A stretch of 64,000 nt of DNA from Porogramme epimiltina (lineage: Eukaryota > Basidiomycota > Agaricomycetes > Polyporales > Polyporaceae): positions 26,420-90,419 of the forward strand of contig FTLJ01000115.1 of NCBI GenBank assembly GCA_900155495.1. Reading direction: 5' to 3'. Shown here in pieces: positions 55,575-64,000 of this stretch. Position 1 is the stretch's first letter. Every line of letters begins with the position of its first letter. Both the position numbers and the translations under genes were made by a program. Under the pieces are notes generated by a model. It saw only the letters and a program-made list of their open reading frames with translations. It did no database searches and was not told the DNA's origin.

Positions 55575-56866
55575 ATGTCTTTGCGCTCTTGCCAGGACAC
55601 GCGAGTAAGTAGTCAGGGATCGCCATGGTGAGCCCCTTGCCTTCTTCAGAGTTTTCACAACCTAACAGCCAAGAAGTCGCTTTCGAATGAAGGGAGGGAG
55701 GATTCCGAGGGCGGCGCCCCGCCACAATCTGCACTAGGTGATGTGGCCGGCGTGGATGCAGATGTAGGCGGGGTGGAACCAGGTGGAAATGTGGCGAGTG
55801 AACGCGAATCCTCTATCCCTTCGCATCCTGCACCTCTCCCATCCTCGCCATCTCCGCCGCGTTCACCCGCTCCATACCAACTCGCTTCCGAACGTGGCGA
55901 TAGCCTCGGTCCTGCACCTCCGTACGAAGGTCCGCCAGAGCATCTACACGACGTCAAAGACATCAAAGATCGTATCATTACATACGAAAGTGCGTCATTT
56001 GTAGGGGACTTTGCCCTGTCGGATTTCTTCGCGGAGTCTCCTGGGGTTGTTTCCTCGGGGGATCTCTTTATGCTCCCAGAGAGTGCACTAGGGCTGCAAC
56101 TTGGTGAGCCTATTGGTGACTTCGACAATAGGCCTGTGTCCGGTACGTCGTGGTACTCTTTCCCCTCTTAATCTCCGATCATTCTTAACCTCGAACTTGT
56201 GTAGGCTTCATCCCCCCCGTCAGCGAGCGAGATGATTCGCATGACGTTCAAGGTACCGAAGGCTTCCCGTCTCGTGGAGCTTCGGTCACCACGGGCTCAG
56301 TACAACACGGCGATTCACCAATTCCTCAGCTCTCATCGCAACCGCCGACCTTAGCTCTTGAATCTTACCACCCTTCATCTTCGAGTCTACCCACTTCGCA
56401 TAGCCCTCATCTGACGCCGCCACCTCTCTCTCCTGGTTCTCAAAACCCGCTCGGCGCTGACGTGAGCCCAACCCCCCAGGATGCCGCTCCAGGCCTATTT
56501 GGTCCCCGCAGTCCCCGTAAGGCGGCACCCCTGGTCTCAGCATCTGCTGGCACTCCTGGCCTATTTGGCCCTCGCAGTCCGCCTGGCCTATTTGGCCCTC
56601 GTAGTCCTCAACAGGCTCCGTCAAGCATGCCTGGACCAGGGGCATGGCGCCAAGCTCCGAAATCCAGCATCCTGAAAAGTGGTCAATCTCGCGTTCGCGC
56701 TTCTGATGGAGCCAAACCAAAGACCGTCACTTTTCAAACTTTTCAAAGCCCAAGAAAGAGTGCATTGATCATACGAGAGGAGGCGAAACCACAAGTGCCT
56801 CCGCCACGGGTTCGTCGGTGTCTGAAGTACACTTTTTTCATCATGCTAATCGCCCATGTAAAATAG
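55575..56866 (+). CDS. Pro/Ser-rich disordered protein with GLFGPRSP repeats
   Basis: No known family. The model starts at ATG 55575 (MSLRSCQDTR), uses a 45-base intron (55605-55649) in phase and continues SFHNLTAKKSLSNEG. A second intron lies near 56140-56203. The chain is almost entirely low-complexity Pro/Ser-rich. Three copies of the octapeptide GLFGPRSP occur at about 56495-56615, two of them back to back. The GLFG core recalls nucleoporin repeats, but three copies are too few to infer that. A basic segment (PRKAAPL, KPKTVTFQTF) follows. The frame stops at 56866, only 38 bases before the DUF6535-like ATG, so this may instead be the N-terminal part of that protein. A consensus fusion splice was not found. 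Confidence 0.5.
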
Positions 56867-56904
56867 CCACCAAATATGTCTCAGGTACCGTCGTCACTCC
56901 CGAG

Positions 56905-59900
56905 ATGGCTGCTCATGCTGACCCTCAGCAGCCTGTAGACACCGAACGCCATGACGTCACGTCATCAACACCACCTGATGTGGATATTTGGCCACTCTAT
57001 CTGGAGCACGCTTTAGTACAGGACAAGGAGACTGTTCTGGCCTGGAACTCTGACCTAGACTCTATCCTCATTTTCGTGAGTAACCTACTGATAACCATCC
57101 GCGTTTTCGTACTCATATATCTCTCCCTAGGCTGCACTGTTCTCTGCGGTGCTTACCACCTTGGTAATCGAATCGCTGCAGAGCCTACAGCCGGATCCAC
57201 AGGTGGAGATGCTACGGGCGATACTGCAACAAATGCAGACCAGTGGAAACGGCTCTACGAATGTTCAAGCTCCAATCCCTCCATTCCAACTCACCGGTTC
57301 CGCTATTCGCGTCAATGTCTACTGGTTTTCTAGTCTTGTCATTAGCCTGTCAACTGCATTGTTCACCATCCTCGCAAAGCAGTGGGTCAATTATCTCCTT
57401 GCAGGCCTATCACCGGTCCCTTCTACACAAGGCCGGCACAGACAATACCGGACGGATGGACTACACAAGTGGCACCTCCCTGCTATTATTGCATTCCTTC
57501 CCTTGCTACTCCACGTCTCCCTCGTCCTGTTCTTCGTCGGCCTCGTGGACTTCGTCTGGTCACTCAACGATGGCATTGGAGCGGCGGCAGCGGCCTTAGT
57601 TGTCGCCACATTACTCGTCTACTTTGCCACCAACCTTCTCTCTTACATCTACCCTGATTGTCCATTCAAGACCTCTGTGACCGTTATCATCTCGTTGGTC
57701 CACGATCTATGGGCCATTACGTCTACGTCCATTTCCGTGAAGATGCAAGTTGTCACAGTATCATTGAAGACAATCTCTCGCCACGTCGCCCGGGTAGCTC
57801 GTGCACCGCGCCGCCTCGCACGCCGCACGCTGAAGATCGCCGTCTCTGAAGTCCAAGAATCCGCCAGCATTGTGGATTCCGAGAAACCCAAGTACAACTC
57901 CCTGCGTATATCCTCACTTAGGTATCAGGACAACAGGTTCATCTCGCAGAACACTAGTCTGGTCGACGCAAGAGTTCTCATTTGGATGACCCATAATGTG
58001 GGACGGCTCGCCGATCCTAAAGACCTCGGCTACGCTGTGATGCGTTTTCCTCACCTCATTCGACATCGCCATCTTCTCATGCGCGAAGGGGTCTCTGCAT
58101 TCCTAGAACGGCTCCTCAAGTCGTGGTTCAACGCGCCTTGGCCGGAACTAGGTGATAGCCAGCGCCGCGGGGTCATTTCCTCCGTGCGAACATTAGGAAT
58201 GATGTTTTCAGAGGCCGAGGTGGACACAGAAGATTTCGCCGAGTCAACTCTACCCCGAGGCACAGTCATCGACAGTACACCTTACCTACCTGTTCAGCGT
58301 GTTCAGCAGAATGGCCAGAACGGCCATGCCACCCTGTCCCCGCATACACTCCGCCTGGTCAGCCACTTATTGGCAAACCTCCGAGGACTACCCCTCCCGC
58401 TAGCAGCCTTCACGCTACGGCTCTCTGTTCACCTAACCGAGAATGAGCGGAAGCAGCTTGGTTTCGACAAGCTTGTGGAAGACTTTCTTCAGCAAGTTAT
58501 GGACTTTAGCTCCGCCTCAAGGTCGCGATCTGAGCTTATTCCCGCCGTCAACACTGTCATCTACCTGTCCCTTTTCGACGCGGCGCGCCCACCAGGCGCT
58601 ACCTCACCACTGGTGTCCTCAAGTGACATTCGGTACTGGCTTACCATCCTGCTCAATGTCATGCACCGTGCACCCATGGATAGCGTGGTGCTTCGGCAGC
58701 TCTGTTGGGCAATGTGTTCATTGGCATGGGCCCTTTCTCCACAGGCGAATGGAGTCACCGTTCGGGCTCTGGTTCCAAGACTACACTCCCAACATAGTGT
58801 GGCACGTGCGATGGCAGAGCTGCTGTCCTGTGACCAGGACCCAGATGTGCTCAGCACCGCGGTTGTCGCACTAGAGTGTATCTTATGGAACATTGGAACC
58901 GATGCGAAAGACGACCACGCCCAGTTGTGCGCTGCTCTTCAGGAGCGGTACACCCATTTCCTGACCGAAATCCTCCGGAGGCTGGTCAGCAAGGAACTGC
59001 CCACCTCGCGAGTGGCACGCGTCCTCGTCTCTCTCACCCGCATTACAGCATACCTTTCATTTTTTGACCCCGGTGGTCCTGATGACGCCAAGGTCTCGCT
59101 ATCTGCGACAACGTTTAGCATCCTCAACCACCTAGTTTTGGAGAAACCCGGCGTCGATGCTGTACCCCCCAAAGAAGCTCGTCAGCATACAGCAGGTCAC
59201 TCTGACGCCGGAGTCTTGGATCTGGCCACGCGTTTATGGACATATCGCGCAGTTTGCCGCATCGTGGTCCTATACCTCAATGACCCACGTTGGAAACCTG
59301 AATTCCAAGGGCCATCTCCAAGCGAATTATTGTACCGCGATGGTACGGAATCTGCAATAGCAGTGGGCGACAGCATTGCCTCTGCTGTGGCAGCCTTATC
59401 CTCTCCCCCAACCACAGAACCGCGGTGGCGCGCATTGCAACCGTATACCCTGGACACGTTTTGCAGCACCGTCAAGAATGCATTCACAATTGGACTCCGA
59501 CCAAACACAGATGTCCGCGCAGTTGGCGGTTGGGACAGAGAAAGCGAACATATGCTCAGCGAGGCGATCCGTTCGCGGGACCTCCTGGGAGTGCTGCTCG
59601 CTTGTCAGCATGTCTCCGTACACGTCGAGCTGCTCGTCCCCGCAGTACACCACGTTTATGCGACACTCTTCGCTGGTCTACGGCCAATTGTATTGGACAC
59701 AGCGCCCCGACATCCCAATGAACTCGAGTCTAACCTACAAATAACAACCCTGATCAAGCCAATGGACAAACGTCACCCCGCGCGTCAGATGTCGCGCGCT
59801 CTGCAAGAGACTTTCCTCCCCTTCCTCCAAAAGTTCACTCAGGAGCTCAAGGACGGCTCGCACGCCTACACCGAGATGCACGACCTCCTCGCCGAGCTCA

Positions 59901-60538
59901 TTTGCATCGCCGGATACTCCGTCTTCTTCGACCGCCCAAGCGAGCTACCCCGCCCGGCTATGTTGCGCACCATGGCCGCTTATCTGCGCACGCTCGCCCA
60001 AACGCAGAAGCTCCCGGTCACGGTCCGCCGCCACGCGTGGGGCGCCATTGGAAGCATGGCCGCGCTGTACCTCCTCCCCGCAAGCGAGCTCACGGCAGAG
60101 GTCAACCCCGTGCGCCACTTCCGCTTCGACCGCGCGAGCCCGGAGGAGGTCGCGCTCGGGTTCATCACGATCTTCGCGGTCTACGCGAACGTGCGCACGC
60201 CGAACGCGGCCCCGCTTGAGGCGCACTGCGCCGAGTGCGCGCTCGACCCCGAGGCGTTCGCAGGCGACCCGCGGCGGTGGGACGCGGACGATGCGGCGGG
60301 GAGCGTGTGGGCCGTGCTCGCGGAGGCGGCGCTGGAGATGGCGATCGACGTGTGGGACGGGGCGGACTGGGAGGCGGGCACGACGCGCGCGCGGCTGGCG
60401 CACCACGACGCGGGCACGCTCGTGCGCATGTTGAGCCTCGCGGAGGGTGCTGTGGGTGCGCTCGCGGACAGGCTGGCGACGCGCATCGAGATGACGCGGA
60501 CGAGCGGGAGTTCGGTGCAGAGGAGGTTGACGTTATGA
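56905..60538 (+). CDS. DUF6535-like large membrane-associated protein
   Basis: Large Agaricomycete family of unknown function. Two exons, 56905-57075 and 57131-60538, give 1,193 codons, 1,192 residues, from ATG 56905 (MAAHADPQQP). The N-terminal domain (about residues 30-270) has the family pattern: IWPLYLEHALVQDKE then LDSILIFAALFSAVLTTLVIE as helix 1, SLQPDPQVEMLR, and SAIRVNVYWFSSLVISLST as helix 2. LAKQWVNYL, WHLPAIIAFLPLLLHVSLV and a further pair of helices ending near residue 250 follow. The remaining 900 residues look alpha-helical and repeat-like (ARM/HEAT style), Leu-rich with no catalytic motif I recognise. The far C-terminal part (from about 59900) becomes very GC-rich. DUF assignment is by recalled pattern. 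Confidence 0.8.
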
Positions 60539-61373
60539 GCTATGTTTTTTTTTGTTTTAACGCGCAGCAGGACCCTCACGTGCCGCATGAACTTACGAAC
60601 TATTACGTTGTCAAACGCCATTGAATTGGCCTTAGCCCTGCAAATCAACGCCGATCGCTGACCGTATGTGCAAGTTTCATGTCCTCGAGTGCCGTCTCTG
60701 AGTGTCCGACTCTTGAATCTTGAGACGTTGATGACCGGGACCGGTTACCAGCCCATGCCGATTCGTCTGAAGGTGTGTGGCTAGGGACAGGATCAACGAT
60801 TGATCCATGCTGAGTAAGATGGGTGGGGAGGAAAGAGATGTTGCGATCGGGCCCCTCGGCGAACCGGTCGGTAATTATCGTCATCGTCCACCGGCGTTTC
60901 CCTTCCCCGATATGGGGTATGCAAGCTTCGAATGCAAGCGCTTACGTTCGCGATATGTTTCCCGCTGCGACCGATTTTTTCTTCCGTTCGGGGGCCCACT
61001 CTCCTCCCCGTACGCACTAACTAATCCGCTCTTTATACTTAGGAATTTGGCTGACTGATGTTGCGCGCGGCTCAGCGTAGTAATCTCGTCTATACAGCGC
61101 GGTACCTTTCACCAACTCCCCGCAGCCAACGCCACGACGGCCGCCTGTGAATGTTTGCACCTGGATAATCATCTACGCGACTCCTCGTGCACCGAGGATC
61201 TGACGTTACTCAGCCTCGCGCAATGGCATGGGGCACCATCGCGGCTCTCTCGAATGCTCTCGCGCTCCTAGCCGTCAGGGGTACATAAGGAGCGAGCCCC
61301 GCGACGACCGAGCTCCCCACTGCTATCAGAACACTCCCACATCTACACCCCCACACCTCTATCAAAAACCAAC
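60539..61373. other. Intergenic, DUF6535 3' flank and SDR4 promoter
   Basis: No recognised exon. The right end is the SDR4 promoter and a C/A-rich leader, without a strong TATA box (ACATAAGG near 61284 is the nearest). Confidence 0.5.
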
Positions 61374-62590
61374 ATGCCCGCTGTCACGTCTGGAAAGGTC
61401 CTCGTCACCGGCGCGAACGGCTACATCGCCGTCTGGATCCTCAAGTCCCTCCTCGAGGCGGGCTACTCCGTCAGGGGCACCGTGCGCTCGGAGAGCAAGG
61501 CGGGCCACCTGCGCGAGCTCTTCAAGTCCTACGGCGACAAGCTCGAGGTCGTCATCGTCGCCGACATCACCAGCGTACGTCACACCCCATCCTCTTCTCC
61601 TCTCTCGATGCACGCGCTGACGACCGCTGCAGGCGGACGCGTTCACCGAGCACGTCAAGGGCGTCGACGCGATCGCGCACACCGCGTCGCCGTTCCACAT
61701 GAAGTCCGTCGAGCCCGCCGAGATGATCACGCCCGCGGTCGAGGGCACGCTCTCCGTGCTCAAGGCCGCCGCCGCGCACGGGCCCGCCGTGCGGCGCATC
61801 ATCGTGCTCTCCTCGACCGCGGCGGTGATGAACACCGCGCCTTTGGGCGCGACGCTCGACGAGGTGTCGTGGAACGACGCGATGATCGCCGAGGTGCGCG
61901 AGAAGGGGCGCGACGCGTCCGCGCCGGTCAAGTACTGCGCGAGCAAGACGCTCGCCGAGCGCGCGGCGTGGGAGTGGTGGGGCGAGCGCAAGGGGCAGCT
62001 TGGGTGGGACCTCGTCGCGCTGAACCCGCCGTGGGTGTACGGCCCGTTCCTGCACGACGTGCCGCGCCCGGAGGAGCTGAACGAGTCTGCGGGCATGTGG
62101 TACAACGCGGTCGTAAAGGGCGCGGACGACGCGGCGCTCGTGTCGCCCATGTGAGTGCTCTTTCTCTCTTTTCTTTGGGCTCGTGGGGCGTGGGGCTGAT
62201 CGCGCGCGTGGTCTTCCAGGGGCTCGTACGTCGACGTGCGCGATATCGCGCAGGCGCACACGATCGCGTTCCAGAAGGAGGAGGCCGGTGGGAACCGTTT
62301 CATTATCACTATCGGGCAATACACCTGGCAGGACTTTGGTGAGTCGCGGACCTTGCGCCCTCACAATGTGGAAGCGAGGCTGACCGCGCTCGCACTTCGC
62401 AGTCAACTTCGCGCACCAGTACTCGAGCAAGCTCTCCGCAGGCAACGCTTCGTACGACGCGTCGACTGTGAAGCACCCGCTCTGCCTCAACAACGCGAAG
62501 AGCATCAGCGTCCTCGGGATGAAGTACCGCACTACCCAGGAGACCACCATCGACACGCTCAAGGACTTCGAGTCCAAGGGCTGGCTGTAA
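61374..62590 (+). CDS. SDR-family NAD(P)-dependent reductase, paralogue 4
   Basis: Gre2-like extended SDR. Exons 61374-61574, 61633-62150, 62220-62338 and 62403-62590 (201, 518, 119, 188 bases) give 342 codons, 341 residues; three of four lengths equal those of paralogues 2 and 3, and exon 2 differs by one codon. Start MPAVTSGK. Motifs: KVLVTGANGYIAVWILKSL, IAHTASPFHMKSVEP, RIIVLSSTAAV, KYCASKTLAERAAWEWW (Tyr-x3-Lys), YVDVRDIAQAHTIAF, end DFESKGWL. The gene lies 20 kb from the divergent pair. Exons 1 and 2 are extremely GC-rich compared with the other copies. Substrate unknown. Confidence 0.95.
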
Positions 62591-64000
62591 AAATGGGGGA
62601 TCGTTCACGCGCATATATGTTTCAGTTAGGGGTTTATCACGGACTGTACGCATAGATTCATCATTTTGTAGTAGCTAGAACATGTTGTGATGCACAAACT
62701 AACACACTCTCGTCCACGCTCTTCCTCCTCGCACCTCCCCCTCCTCTAATAACTCCTCGGTCTCCGTGAAGAGAACGTAGACCTTTTCAGTAATGACTTC
62801 TATTGCCCTTCTACCGTCCAGGTGATGTGCGCAGGTGAGGCGGCCGAAGCAGCGCCCGCGGTCGTATAAGCTTCTTACAGCGGATAGAACCTAAGACCGG
62901 TCCGAAGGGGACAGGTCGTGGTAGTCCCAGCAGAGGGCATGCCTATTTTGTTGGGCGATTTGAAGTCGTTGCAATGTTGTATTTATGACTCAGGTTGACA
63001 GCCAGGTGCGTAGAAGTGCATTGGCAACGGTTCCCATGCGCATAACGCACTCCACAACTCTATGTATTCATCAGGTCTCATGGGAGTGGTGCGTTTCGAA
63101 CGTCGCTCACCTCGAGTTCATTCTCCCACTCGAACGACTGCGAGACCTGCGGGTCTATAGATGGCGTCCCAGGGCGGTAAAAGAAGCACGCCACCTCGTC
63201 CGATAATGAGCGCATCGGTAAAACACGGAAGAGGGCTGCCGGGCTCGAACTGGGCTCGAACGCTCAGATTGAGGGACGGCGGTGGTCCGCCCCTGCACCT
63301 GGAGACGATCGAGGGCTGCCTAGTCATTAGCTGAAGTATTCACCAAGAGAGGAATACTGTATTCGCCGAGGCCTTGGCGCATGGTGCCGTCCTTTTGCAT
63401 CCGGCGCTCCGGGGTGGGAGGCGTTAAGTAGGGAGAAGGACCGCTCGGAAGGCGTCGACGATCCTGGGCCAAGTGGTCCGAGGAGGCCGGATAACACGGG
63501 CTGGCGTGGATTGAGCGGGAGTAATCGGAACGCGGTGAGAGGCCTGGCGAGGATTGGCTGGCGGGGAGAATGAACGTTGGCCACCGCCGTGGGGATTGGA
63601 TCAGGATGCGACAGATGGAGGAGATACGAGGCGCACTACCAGGGCAGAAATTCCGGGAAATGCGCGGAGTCGAGGGCTCTAAGAGCCAAGGCTGGAAGAA
63701 GATGAGCAGACGACGGAGGCGGGGGCGAGGCGGGGGGCTTGGGCGAATAAGAGGGAGAGCGGAGCGTCGGAACGGAGATAGAGGGGCGCTGCCGAGAGAG
63801 CCCGTGCGGGTCGCCGGCGGGCGAGCGCGACGATGAGCAACTGCCAAGGCCCGCCGAATAGCACCATGGCCCTTCCCATCCCTTTCATAAGCTTCCGCCC
63901 CCTCCCCCGCTCTCCCCTGTCCCTCGCCCCGCCCCCCGCGTCGACCCCGCCCTCCCCAGGCTAGCCCGCCCCGCGCCACCCCCGCGAGCCCCTTATCATG
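62591..64000. other. Right-end intergenic region
   Basis: No convincing gene. From 63850 to the end the plus strand is pyrimidine-rich with a CATAAG element near 63888, looking like the promoter and leader of a plus-strand gene beyond the window. Minus-strand open frames (for example 63320-63979) are low-complexity and probably chance. Confidence 0.5.

Noticed and set aside
63320..63979. 219-codon minus-strand frame at the right end
   Set aside because: Gly/Arg- and Pro/Ser-rich low complexity on the opposite strand of a pyrimidine-rich leader; no splice or domain support.

Overview
The window looks like nuclear DNA of a basidiomycete fungus, most likely an Agaricomycete (a Polyporales wood-decayer would fit). 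The reasons are GC-rich coding exons cut by many 45-80 base GT-AG introns, a single-chain ATP-citrate lyase, and two membrane families known mainly from Agaricomycetes (DUF6533-like and DUF6535-like). No plasmid, phage, CRISPR array or intact transposon is visible. Exon chains were assembled by hand from splice consensus. For most genes the exon lengths sum to an exact multiple of three, which checks the models.

Layout. 0-7.3 kb: a reductase (SDR) cut by the window edge, a membrane-anchored copper amine oxidase and glucose-6-phosphate isomerase, all on the minus strand. 9.7-14 kb: a UBL3/MUB-type prenylated ubiquitin-fold protein (+), a tRNA-Gln (-) and a single-pass membrane protein with a PPxY tail (-). 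15.5-21.6 kb: eIF3g (-) and COG5 (+) diverging from a 305-base gap, then a WrbA/Pst2-type flavodoxin quinone reductase (-). 23.7-31.4 kb: a second PPxY-tailed membrane protein (+), tRNA-His (+), an amino-acid transporter (+), a SAM methyltransferase (+) and cystathionine gamma-lyase (-), the last two convergent. 32.3-37.6 kb: a 96-residue Cys-rich protein (-), a DUF6533-like membrane protein (+) and an unrecognised F-box/nucleotidyltransferase-like gene (-). 38-41.8 kb: two head-to-head SDR reductases and a second tRNA-Gln. 42.8-55 kb: ATP-citrate lyase and NADH-glutamate synthase in tandem (+). 55.6-62.6 kb: a proline/serine-rich protein, a DUF6535-like protein and a fourth SDR paralogue (all +).

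Most genes are housekeeping and independently transcribed, many with a TATA box 50-125 bases before the ATG. Metabolically, ATP-citrate lyase makes cytosolic acetyl-CoA, glutamate synthase assimilates nitrogen, cystathionine gamma-lyase makes cysteine, amine oxidase releases ammonia and aldehydes, and the SDRs could reduce carbonyls such as methylglyoxal or ketones. I see no convincing dedicated gene cluster. The most distinctive signals are micro-exons at functional sites (an 11-base exon carrying the amine oxidase cofactor tyrosine; 16- and 10-base exons in the transporter), an SDR family with a frozen exon pattern including one GC-AG intron, and the lineage-specific unknowns.
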